From the NCBI GenBank assembly GCA_964428345.1, contig CAYRYD010000031.1:1-64000 (forward strand): DNA of 64,000 nucleotides. The letters are read 5' to 3'. The notes under the pieces were generated by a model. The model saw only the letters and a program-made list of their open reading frames with translations. It had not been told where the DNA came from and searched no databases. Shown here piece by piece: positions 51,060 through 59,146 of this stretch. Position 1 is the first letter of the stretch. Every line of letters begins with the position of its first letter. The position numbers and the translations under genes were made by a program. This stretch comes from JABDMH01 sp964428345. GTDB taxonomy: Bacteria; Bacteroidota; Bacteroidia; Chitinophagales; Saprospiraceae.

Positions 51060-52655
51060 TTACCGTGCGATAATCAACTTCTGCCAGGGGGAGGGTCCGG
51101 TTGCCTTTGACCAGCTACGGTAATAGTAGATGCCGGATGTGAGAGCGGAAGGCAGATCGATCTGCATTGACCGGCCGGTGATCTCCAATACCTGGATTTT
51201 CCTTCCCCACAGATCGGTCAGTTCCAGGCGTTGGTTTTCTGATGTGGATCCCTCCAGGGTAACATGCAGGTAATTTTGTGCCGGATTGGGAGCGACGGTA
51301 AGCCGGGCCTGGTGTCCGATATTCCTGACCGGAAGAATCAGTTCGTCGACCTGACAATCCTGATGATGCGACTGATGACTGGCGGTATCGAGGATCAGAT
51401 GCTCGTCACCCGCCTGATAAATACTAAAAGACAGAAAAAAGACCATCATTTCATCGGTAGTGGCTTCTCCCACCGAAACATCGACCGGCACATCACCGGG
51501 AAGATGGGGGTTGCTGGTCGTATTGTTGTAGGTGGCCACCCCATGCAGCGTCGAGAAAGCCGGAATGACCACCGGTTTCTTAAATCGATAGAATCCCTGC
51601 CATTCAAAATTCCAGTGAGGTATGTCGATCAGCGGAATGGTCTCGCCCTGTGGGGTGGTTGCAAAGGCCTTCATTGATTCGCAAATCAGATGAGCGTGCG
51701 GAGCAATACCCGTAACAATCACATCGAAAGGAACCGGAAAAAAGGTCTCTTTAAAAGTCTGCCGGGTATTGGCCGGAATAAACAGGGGCCGGTCGATACC
51801 GGAAAAATGATTGAGGGCGGGCAGGTTTACAATCGGCCGCAGGTCATTCCGGTTGGAAAACTGCAGGTTGATCAGCGTGGAGTCCACCTGACCGACACTG
51901 CCTTCCGGATAATGAATCTGGGCAACGAGGGTGGCTCCTTTGGGTAGAAAAATGCCCATGTTTTCCGGGGTAAAATAGGCGCTGGCGCCCGGTACCCATC
52001 CCGACACCATCGAAGCATCATTCGTTCCGATACCACCAAAACAGGTGTAACCCAGGGCCGGGTCTGCGGCATCCATGGCTTCCGCCGTCCCGGTGGTATC
52101 CTGAAAAAGGATGACGTGATGCACCACGCTGCGATTGCCGGGTACGATTTCGATACCGGTGATGAAACGGTCTTCCGTTTCGCTGGTTGGGATCACAAAG
52201 CAACGGTAAAGATCCAATTCCCGGGCATCGGGTATTTCAAAGGCAGGCAGACGTACACTGAAATCGGGATCAGGGATCTCCAGAAGGGTGGTAAATGTGG
52301 GTGGATCCGGGGCCTCATCCGGATCGCCTTTAAGTGCTCCCTCTTCGACCCATTGCCGGAACAGGCCGATCTCCTCATCGGTCAATACCCTTGCTCCGGC
52401 CAGATCTCCATAACCGTTGGCCGGGGGCCAGGGTGGCATGTCTCTACGGGCAATGACCGGCTCGATACCGTAACGGTAACGGTACGCGTCGTCATAACTT
52501 TCCAGTGAAAAGGGAGCAATACCACTGGTATGATGACAAGGAGTGCAGTGCGAATAAATGATGCATGCGATCTGTCCGGACCAGGTGACCTGCTCCTGAC
52601 CGTAGCCCATCGCCAGAGTGATGGATAGTGGCACTAGAAGTATCAATCGGACCAT
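51060..52655 (-). CDS. Exported heme-c/PHM-like copper monooxygenase with T9SS tail
   Basis: A 531-residue protein: signal peptide to about 20; a heme-binding CTPCH (Cys37-Cys40-His41) in a short cytochrome-like domain; then a region resembling copper type II ascorbate-dependent monooxygenases, with HVILF after VVHH (about 175-180), APHAHLIC (HxH) and the Met/strand region DEMMVFFLSFSI. The last 80 residues (VAPNPAQNYLHVTL ... GIYYYRSWSK ... KLIIAR) are a type A T9SS sorting domain, so it is exported across the outer membrane. Substrate is unknown. The mix of heme and dicopper sites is unusual. Confidence 0.82.
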   Translation of the reverse strand: MVRLILLVPLSITLAMGYGQEQVTWSGQIACIIYSHCTPCHHTSGIAPFSLESYDDAYRYRYGIEPVIARRDMPPWPPANGYGDLAGARVLTDEEIGLFRQWVEEGALKGDPDEAPDPPTFTTLLEIPDPDFSVRLPAFEIPDARELDLYRCFVIPTSETEDRFITGIEIVPGNRSVVHHVILFQDTTGTAEAMDAADPALGYTCFGGIGTNDASMVSGWVPGASAYFTPENMGIFLPKGATLVAQIHYPEGSVGQVDSTLINLQFSNRNDLRPIVNLPALNHFSGIDRPLFIPANTRQTFKETFFPVPFDVIVTGIAPHAHLICESMKAFATTPQGETIPLIDIPHWNFEWQGFYRFKKPVVIPAFSTLHGVATYNNTTSNPHLPGDVPVDVSVGEATTDEMMVFFLSFSIYQAGDEHLILDTASHQSHHQDCQVDELILPVRNIGHQARLTVAPNPAQNYLHVTLEGSTSENQRLELTDLWGRKIQVLEITGRSMQIDLPSALTSGIYYYRSWSKATGPSPWQKLIIAR

Positions 52656-52725
52656 CCCATGAAATTAGCTAAAATCCGTTACCCGGCGATGGTGTGAATG
52701 TCGTATTGTTTCCGGCAACCGGTGC

Positions 52726-53418
52726 TCAGAGATGCAATCCGCATTCGGTCTTTGGATGGTTATTCCATCGACCGGAACGGTCTTCTCCCGGTACGGTACA
52801 ATGCTTGCAACCAATCGAGTGATAACCTTTGGCGACCAGCGGATGAAAGGGCAATTTGTTTTCACTGATATACAGGTCTCTGGCTTCTCTGGTCACATCC
52901 AGCAGCGGATAAAATTTTAAAATCCCACCCCGGTCCTCAAAGATATCGAGGGTAGCCCGGTGGTCGCTCTGCCATTCCATCAGACCGGATACCCAGACAG
53001 AATAGTTTTTCTTGACTTCATCCAGGGGTTGTACTTTATTGATTGAACAGCAAAATTCCGGATTTTTTTTCCAGGTTTCGTCCTGGGTGGTAAAATTGTG
53101 TTCGTATTCTCCGGCCCGGATCGAAGTGACGTTCAATCCATATAATCCGGTCAGATGTTCCTTGTACTCCAGGGTCTCGTCGAAATGGTAACCGGTATCG
53201 ATAAAATAAATGATCTGTTGAGGGTTTACCCGTGAAAATTCACGGAGCAGGAAAGCTGAGGTAGCCGCAAAAGAGCTGGTCAGCATGATTTCATCGGTCT
53301 CAAAATCTTCGTAAAGCCGTTTGATGCGTTCGTGAACCGTCAGCGGTTTGTAATGGAGGTTGAGGTCTTTGATTTCCCCGGGTGTGAAGGAACGTTTCCT
53401 CACAATGGCGTCTTTCAT
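52726..53418 (-). CDS. cysH: Phosphoadenylyl-/adenylyl-sulfate reductase
   Basis: From the ATG at 53418 the protein has 230 residues; a longer frame to 53619 overlaps the next gene and is not conserved. SSFAATSAFLLREF, YFIDTGYHFDET and the C-terminal ECGLHL with catalytic Cys226 are CysH landmarks. Cys123-Cys124 (CCSINK) and Cys204-x-x-Cys207 (GCKHCT) form a 4Fe-4S site, which marks the assimilatory APS reductase type that reduces adenylylsulfate rather than PAPS. It acts in sulfate assimilation. A TAAATTTG box at 53524-53531 gives a leader of about 100 nt. Confidence 0.93.
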   Translation of the reverse strand: MKDAIVRKRSFTPGEIKDLNLHYKPLTVHERIKRLYEDFETDEIMLTSSFAATSAFLLREFSRVNPQQIIYFIDTGYHFDETLEYKEHLTGLYGLNVTSIRAGEYEHNFTTQDETWKKNPEFCCSINKVQPLDEVKKNYSVWVSGLMEWQSDHRATLDIFEDRGGILKFYPLLDVTREARDLYISENKLPFHPLVAKGYHSIGCKHCTVPGEDRSGRWNNHPKTECGLHL

Positions 53419-53523
53419 CGTAATAGAAAAATTTGTGGAGTTCGTCTGTTTCCCTGGTTCCGGCATTCCGGAGTCAGGTAATGGGGCCAACACCTGTTTG
53501 CAATTGTTTTCAGGTCTAATGTA

Positions 53524-53531
53524 CAAATTTA
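53524..53531 (-). promoter_or_regulatory. cysH promoter -7 box TAAATTTG and folded leader
   Basis: Perfect TAnnTTTG on the minus strand, predicting transcription near 53517. Between it and the ATG at 53418 the leader has an ACCTG/CAGGT stem and a CCGG-AATG-CCGG hairpin, so it may carry a regulatory structure (see finding). Confidence 0.5.
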
Positions 53532-53618
53532 TCGGGGCCGGCAAGATCCTGGAGTAAGAATTACCAAAAAGTAATGAACCAACTGAGGTTTGCTGTTCAC
53601 GGGACTCATTCAACATCA

Positions 53619-54755
53619 TTACATCGCAGGCAGTCTCAGGATCTTGCGGGTATTGCCGGAATAGACTTTCTCCAGAACCTCATCCGGTAGTCCATAGCCA
53701 TGCAATGGCCAGTGATAGTTAAAATGTTCTCGGTCATAGAAATGTTCATCTTCGCTTTCCAGGATACGAAAGGTGGTCCGGTACATTTCCTGATGCATAC
53801 CCATGTCCGTACCATAGACCAGCCGGTCCTGATATCGCTGGAAAAAACGGTTGACAAAACGCGGGATCGGTGCCGTTTCTCCATACCGGGCCGAGATATC
53901 TGCATAAAGATTGCTGTACTGGTCAAACAAATCACCCAGGATCTGCAGGTCATAGCTGCAATTGGCATAGTGACAGGCAATAAAGGTAGTAGACGGATGT
54001 TTTTTAACGGCATTTTCCAAAGTATTGACCATCTCCTGATGGCCCAGGATGCCGGGATCATTGTCCAGTCGCCACCGGTAGGCATTCATCAGACCGTCGT
54101 TGGTGCTGTCCATCGGCATATACATCCAGATCGGCTCGGCTACATGGATACTCACAGGCATGCCGAGTTCGCCGCATTTCTGCAGGAGAGGATCCATTCG
54201 CGGATCGTCGATGTGCATGCCATAGGCCCGGGTTGGTCTGGAGTAAAAGAGTCCCTTCCCCTTGTCACCTAATTCACCCACACCCCTGGCTCCGGTCCTG
54301 AAACAGCGTTCCAGTTCGGCTACCGCCGCAGGACCAAAGCCCGGCTGATCGTAACCCGTATAATCGAATCCGCAAAAGAGAATAAACCGGTCAGGATACC
54401 GCGAATAACGCTGGTAAATGGAATCGAAGCGCGTGCCGGTAGCATAGCTCATGATCACCGATTTGGCAATTCCGGCTTCATCCATCGTGTTTATCCACTG
54501 ATCGATTTCGGCATCGGTTTTGGCATAGTCATGGGTGTGCAGATCAATCACCGGAAAGCGAGCTGTAACTATTTCGGTTTTTGGGATGTTATATAGCGAA
54601 ACCGGACGATAGTTATTTAGAGTCAGCTGATAGATATCCTCTTCCTCCCTGGTTTGTACCTGTTCTTCCTGCCTGATAGCTTGTTGACAGGATGAAAGTA
54701 TGAGTAAGCTGGGGGAAAGGATGGCGAAGATCAGGACATTGATTTTAATAAACAT
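53619..54755 (-). CDS. Amidohydrolase-2 family lipoprotein
   Basis: A 378-residue lipoprotein (lipobox LSSC, Cys23). The metal-dependent hydrolase pattern is VIDLHTHDY (metal-binding HxH, about 71-76), VSIHVAEP, IACHYANCS and the late YGTDMGMH with the catalytic Asp. It belongs to the amidohydrolase-2/ACMSD-like group, which decarboxylates or hydrolyses aromatic or lactone substrates; exported members are common in Saprospiria. A TAAATTTA at 54782-54789 is a near-consensus -7 box. Confidence 0.85.
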   Translation of the reverse strand: MFIKINVLIFAILSPSLLILSSCQQAIRQEEQVQTREEEDIYQLTLNNYRPVSLYNIPKTEIVTARFPVIDLHTHDYAKTDAEIDQWINTMDEAGIAKSVIMSYATGTRFDSIYQRYSRYPDRFILFCGFDYTGYDQPGFGPAAVAELERCFRTGARGVGELGDKGKGLFYSRPTRAYGMHIDDPRMDPLLQKCGELGMPVSIHVAEPIWMYMPMDSTNDGLMNAYRWRLDNDPGILGHQEMVNTLENAVKKHPSTTFIACHYANCSYDLQILGDLFDQYSNLYADISARYGETAPIPRFVNRFFQRYQDRLVYGTDMGMHQEMYRTTFRILESEDEHFYDREHFNYHWPLHGYGLPDEVLEKVYSGNTRKILRLPAM

Positions 54756-54878
54756 TGGAAACCATTTTTATATCAGGAAAGTAAATTTACACACCAGATT
54801 GGAAAAGACAGACCGTTCAAATTTCCGGAGACCGGTAGAAAAATCGATTGGAAGATCGGGAAGTTGAAAATTACCGGT

Positions 54879-54886
54879 TATATTTG
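54879..54886 (+). promoter_or_regulatory. Fatty acid desaturase promoter -7 box TATATTTG
   Basis: Perfect TAnnTTTG match 33 bp upstream of the ATG at 54919. No TTG at normal -33 spacing. Confidence 0.5.
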
Positions 54887-54918
54887 CCCGGCTTTATATT
54901 TTATTATTTTAATAACGC

Positions 54919-55968
54919 ATGAAGATTAATCAGAGACCTGCAGATCAGCAAATACGCGAAACCCTCAAAGACTGGCCCAAAATTGTAGCAAAGTATCAGA
55001 TTCCCGACAGAAGAAAAGCATATACCCAGATTCTCAATACCTTTCTTCCCTTTATCGGACTATGGATTTTAATGTACTTCAGCCTCTCCTGGTCGTACTG
55101 GATTACCCTGGGGCTGGCGGTTGTCAACGCCTTCTTTATGGTCCGGATTTTCATCATCCAGCACGATTGCGGCCACCAGTCGTTTCTCAAGAAACGCAGG
55201 ATCAATGACGCCATTGGCCTGGTTTGCAGCTTTTTCAGTTCGATTCCCTATGAATACTGGTCGCGCTCGCACAGCTTTCACCACGCCCATTGCGGACAGT
55301 TGGAGGTACGCGATATCGGTGACATCAATACGCTGACCGTTAAAGAATATAAGGAAATGGGTTTTTTCAAGCGATTGGGATACCGGATATTCCGGAATCC
55401 GCTGGTGCTTTTTCTCTTTGGTCCCGTTTACTATCTGGCGGTGAATGTCCGTTTTCCACTGATTTCGCTCAAAGGCTGGAAAAAAATCAAGTGGTCGCAG
55501 TTTTACAATAATGTGTATTTAATTTTGGTCTATACCCTGGTGGCATTTATTGTTGGCTGGAAGCAGTTCTTTCTGGTGCATGTACCGATTGTCGTGATCT
55601 TTGCCATCATTGCAATCTGGTTTTTTTACGTTCAGCATCAGCACGAGCACACCTACAAACAGTGGAAGGAAAACTGGGAATACCTGTTTTCAAGCATCAA
55701 GGGTAGTACCTACTATAGATTGCCGAAGGTTTTCCAGTGGCTAACCGGTAATATCGGCCTGCATCACATTCATCATTTGAGCTCGAAGATTCCCAATTAT
55801 CACCTGACCCGGGTACAGGAGGAGAATCCAATACTCACCCAATATGTTACCACGGTAGGATTCTGGGAAAGCCTTTCTTTCATGTTTCATCATCTTTGGG
55901 ACGAAGAAAATCAGCGGATGATCAGCTTTGGGAAGTTCTACCAGATGGAGCGGGCCGGTCTGATCTGA
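54919..55968 (+). CDS. Membrane fatty acid desaturase (acyl-lipid type)
   Basis: A 349-residue polytopic protein with four to six membrane segments and the three His boxes of the di-iron desaturases: HDCGH (82-86), HSFHHAH (about 118-124) and HHIHH (about 285-289). The spacing corresponds to delta-12/omega-6 type acyl-lipid desaturases. It introduces double bonds into membrane lipid acyl chains, for example for cold adaptation. It is a lone gene, convergent with a saccharopine-dehydrogenase-like gene. Confidence 0.92.
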   Translation: MKINQRPADQQIRETLKDWPKIVAKYQIPDRRKAYTQILNTFLPFIGLWILMYFSLSWSYWITLGLAVVNAFFMVRIFIIQHDCGHQSFLKKRRINDAIGLVCSFFSSIPYEYWSRSHSFHHAHCGQLEVRDIGDINTLTVKEYKEMGFFKRLGYRIFRNPLVLFLFGPVYYLAVNVRFPLISLKGWKKIKWSQFYNNVYLILVYTLVAFIVGWKQFFLVHVPIVVIFAIIAIWFFYVQHQHEHTYKQWKENWEYLFSSIKGSTYYRLPKVFQWLTGNIGLHHIHHLSSKIPNYHLTRVQEENPILTQYVTTVGFWESLSFMFHHLWDEENQRMISFGKFYQMERAGLI

Positions 55969-56022
55969 TCGTCGGCGTTAGTTCTGAAAAACAAGGTTGG
56001 TAATCTGCTCTCTGATAGGGTG

Positions 56023-57231
56023 TTATGAAATTCCCCAGACCCACTCTTCCAGGTAGGAAAATCCCGGTTTAAGATGCCCTTTTTCGGCAATCGTTGCCCG
56101 CTCCAGCATTTCGCTGTGATCCGTTTTCATGAGTTCACCCATAATCCTGGTGATAAACTGCTTGCCAAAGGCTTTGGCGGCTTCCCGGGGAATTTCGTTG
56201 GGTAAATTATCGACCGTCATCATATCGACGGTGCCGGGGAGAAATGGAGCCGTTTCCTTTCCGGTCTGCGGATCAAAGCCGAATACCGGATCTTCAATCG
56301 TCGTTGACCTTAGAGTGGAGGGAATCGAAGCATGCGGTACAATGTCACACGAGATGTCGGCAATGACCCGGATGGAAAAATCCGGATGTTTCATCTCTTC
56401 CAGGGTAAAGAATGCCGGAGCTTCTTCCACATAATAAATGCCATTGATCATGATGTCACTCCGGGTGGCATAGGGCCAGAAGATGCTTTCAAACTGGGCC
56501 GGATCATTGTAGAACACCGATTTATCAAAGGGATCACCCTCTTTATGGGCAGCATAGTGATGGGGTAACAACTGGGTAAAGACGGGAAGCGGATACTCTT
56601 CGGTCAGATACATGGCCGGATCGACCTGCCGGAAACCGAGGTCCTTTAGTGTCAACATCGCACCGGTGCCTACCCTGCCGGTACCGGTCAGAACCACCCG
56701 GAGGGGAGGCATTTTTACCGACTGGTAGATTTCCTTCGCTGCCTGGTAATCCGGCAGGTCCTTCATGCGTGGCAGGTTGAAATCTCCCGTTTTTCTGCCC
56801 CAGGTCCAGAGGGCGTTATGGGCGCCCACCATCCCGGCAAAATGGCCGAAAGCAATCAATCGCTGACCATGGGTGTTGGTCAGCAATTCATAGTCAATCA
56901 GCCGGATCTTCTTGTCCAGGATAGCTCTCAGGAGTTCCCGGTTTTGTTCCTGTTTTTTGATGGTATGTGAAAATATGAGATAGGTTTTTCCGGGATAGAG
57001 CAGCTCAGGTGGTATCTCCTTGACTCCCATGATCACCGCACAATCCTCCAGACTCTCAACGACCGGTACATCCAGTTTCCGGTATTCTTCATCGGGGAAG
57101 CAGCGATCCGGAGATGACTGAACCACCAGGTCGATATCCAGTTCATTCCGCAGAAATGCCACTTGTGAAGGCGTCAAAGGCGTCCGTGACTCCGCCGGTT
57201 TCTTATGCTCTCTGATAATCCCGATTTTCAT
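56023..57231 (-). CDS. Saccharopine dehydrogenase (lysine-forming)-like protein
   Basis: From the ATG at 57231 the protein has 402 residues. It has the AlaDh/PNT-type N-terminal domain (IGIIREHKKPAESRTPLTP) and a Rossmann domain with VVLTGTGRVGTGAM (about 178-191), as in LYS1-type enzymes and lysine-ketoglutarate reductases. A TTG start at 57240 would overlap the TATCTTTG promoter box (57238-57245), so it is rejected. The mRNA would be leaderless or nearly so. It is cytoplasmic. Whether it works on saccharopine, alanine or another amino acid cannot be decided. Confidence 0.75.
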   Translation of the reverse strand: MKIGIIREHKKPAESRTPLTPSQVAFLRNELDIDLVVQSSPDRCFPDEEYRKLDVPVVESLEDCAVIMGVKEIPPELLYPGKTYLIFSHTIKKQEQNRELLRAILDKKIRLIDYELLTNTHGQRLIAFGHFAGMVGAHNALWTWGRKTGDFNLPRMKDLPDYQAAKEIYQSVKMPPLRVVLTGTGRVGTGAMLTLKDLGFRQVDPAMYLTEEYPLPVFTQLLPHHYAAHKEGDPFDKSVFYNDPAQFESIFWPYATRSDIMINGIYYVEEAPAFFTLEEMKHPDFSIRVIADISCDIVPHASIPSTLRSTTIEDPVFGFDPQTGKETAPFLPGTVDMMTVDNLPNEIPREAAKAFGKQFITRIMGELMKTDHSEMLERATIAEKGHLKPGFSYLEEWVWGIS

Positions 57232-57237
57232 CGCGGG

Positions 57238-57245
57238 CAAAGATA
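57238..57245 (-). promoter_or_regulatory. -7 box TATCTTTG six bases before the saccharopine-dehydrogenase-like ATG
   Basis: Perfect TAnnTTTG on the minus strand ending six bases before the ATG, predicting transcription start at or next to the start codon. Confidence 0.5.
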
Positions 57246-57307
57246 AAAAGTAGGGATCTGTAAGCTTGAAAAGATTGCAGAGCCCGGCTTGAAAAACGGA
57301 GCGGCGT

Positions 57308-58528
57308 TCATACTCCCAATGTCAATGACCGCAAAGCGTCAATGGTCCGGTCGATTTCACCGGCGGTGTTGTAGGCAACGATGCCCATCCGGGTGACTCC
57401 GCCGGTTTTTTCGAGGTCCAGCACTTCCACGGTCCGGATCGCATAAAAATGACCATCCCAGGCGTAGATGGCACGTTTGGCCAGTTCATAACAGATTTTG
57501 GCCGGTGTCAGACCTTTGATGGTGAAGGCCAGGGTGGGAGCTCTCTCTCCCTGGTCAATTGGTGGCCCATAGATGGTCGCCGTTGGTATGGAGGCTATCC
57601 CTTCGTATAGTTGGGCTGCAAGCTCCATTTCGTGGTTGTGAATTTTCTGCAGCGCATCGACGATCTGTTCCCTTAAGCCATCTCCGTTTCCCCAGGATGC
57701 AATGAAGTCAATGGCGGCGGCAACTCCGGCTATAGCCGCGTGATTGAGGGTACCGGTTTCGATGCGGTAGGGTGCGGCCGGATCCTGAGTGCGGAGCCGG
57801 TCGGTAGGGAGGGAATCCAGCAGTCCCGGCCGGCAGTAGAGTATGCCGACGTGAGGACCGTAAAATTTATAGGCAGAACACAGCAAAAAGTCGCAATCGA
57901 TCGCCTGTACATCGATGGGCAGGTGCGGAGCATAATGCACCGCATCGATGAGCAGGTGGATATTTTTATTCCGGGTAATCTGCCGTATCCGGCGTACGTC
58001 GTTGACCGTACCCAGGATGTTGGATGCGTAACCCATGCAGACCAGGCGGGTGCGTTCGTTGATCTTATTTTCAAAATCATCATAATCCAGCACTCCCTCC
58101 CGCAAGAGTTTCACCTCTCTCACAACGATACCGTTTTCCCCCAGAGTCAGCCAGGGTCCGCGGTTTGCTTCGTGGTCCAATTGGGTAATGATGATCTCAT
58201 CGCCCGGCTGCATCGACCGGACCAGGGTTTTACTCAGGGAGAAATTCAGGGTCGTCATGTTTTGCCCGAAGGATATGGAGCGGCTGTCGACCGCATTCAG
58301 AAAGGCGGCCATTCTGATCCGGGCAGATTCCATGATCCGGTCGGTTTCCTGGGAAGCGGCAAATTGGCCGTGGGTATTGGCATTGGAATAGCGATAATAT
58401 TTTCCGATTGCTTCAATCACTTCTTCCGGAACCTGGGTGCCGGCCGGACCATCCAGGTAGATAATCTGACGTCCGTGCAGCTCCCGGCGGAGGGAAGGAA
58501 AATGCCGCCTTAGTTTTAACAAGTCCAT
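57308..58528 (-). CDS. Cysteine desulfurase-like class V PLP enzyme
   Basis: A 406-residue PLP enzyme of the class V aminotransferase family. IIYLDGPAGTQVPEEV (about 22-37), FGQNMTTLNFSLSKTL, DHEANRGPW, HLLIDAVHYAPH (PLP-ring Asp) and LCSAYKFYGPHVGIL with the Schiff-base Lys are visible. It matches the cysteine desulfurase-like family that lacks the usual catalytic Cys loop of IscS/SufS. The substrate is unknown. Its stop is 76 bp upstream of the saccharopine-dehydrogenase-like gene on the same strand. Confidence 0.85.
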   Translation of the reverse strand: MDLLKLRRHFPSLRRELHGRQIIYLDGPAGTQVPEEVIEAIGKYYRYSNANTHGQFAASQETDRIMESARIRMAAFLNAVDSRSISFGQNMTTLNFSLSKTLVRSMQPGDEIIITQLDHEANRGPWLTLGENGIVVREVKLLREGVLDYDDFENKINERTRLVCMGYASNILGTVNDVRRIRQITRNKNIHLLIDAVHYAPHLPIDVQAIDCDFLLCSAYKFYGPHVGILYCRPGLLDSLPTDRLRTQDPAAPYRIETGTLNHAAIAGVAAAIDFIASWGNGDGLREQIVDALQKIHNHEMELAAQLYEGIASIPTATIYGPPIDQGERAPTLAFTIKGLTPAKICYELAKRAIYAWDGHFYAIRTVEVLDLEKTGGVTRMGIVAYNTAGEIDRTIDALRSLTLGV

Positions 58529-59146
58529 CGGTTTGGTTTTTGGCCAAAATACAGCAATCCGCTATACCGGAAAAATTTATTCAGATCAATGATATCAGTA
58601 GTATTATCTTTTTGAAAGGGCATATGTCCGGACCCCATCGCTTCTTTCCCGCAGTATGACCGCACCCTGGGGAAACATCCGCACTGGTATCGCAATGTTT
58701 TCCCAACAATGCCGGGGTGTACTGTCCGGTTTCCGGAATTTGGCGACATCTTCAATAACCTTTTTTCGGGAGAAATTCTAAGACAATCCTGGTCTGCAAT
58801 CCTTTTTTCTGTTGATAGTTTAGTTATGCTTCTGGCCGGATGAAAAAGAATGGTTTTCAATTATTGAGCAGTTAATCAATTGATTATACATATAATATAT
58901 TTCTATATTTATTTGGTCTTCGCCCTTCAATACTTCAAATGTTCTGACTTTTGGTCAGAAAAACCGTAATTTTTTCAGGGGATTTATGATCAAAATTAAA
59001 CCCAACGCTAGGTTACATGAAAATTAATTCGGAAATTCCAGTCCAGTGAAATCCTGATTTCGAGGCGTCGGTTTTATTGCTTTATCTCCGTGAACATACA
59101 AGCAGTGTGACTATTTTCTATTGCCTAATCATAAAACTTTAAGCTT
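58529..59146. other. Upstream region of the SusC/SusD operon
   Basis: 618 bp between the divergent PLP enzyme and susC. Candidate promoter for susC: TTG 58878-58880 and TATATTTA 58902-58909 (21 bp apart). TCTGAC/GTCAGA at about 58942-58958 forms a small hairpin in the long leader. A 114-codon minus-strand frame (58516-58860) is not supported. No gene for a sigma/anti-sigma pair is seen. Confidence 0.45.

Noticed and set aside
53419..53619. Longer N-terminus for cysH
   Set aside because: The 67 extra codons contain a promoter box and the leader structure and start inside the stop region of the next gene; homologues begin near 53418.
58516..58860. 114-codon minus-strand frame
   Set aside because: Composition unlike a protein here, overlaps the 5' end of the PLP enzyme gene, and sits in the divergent promoter region.
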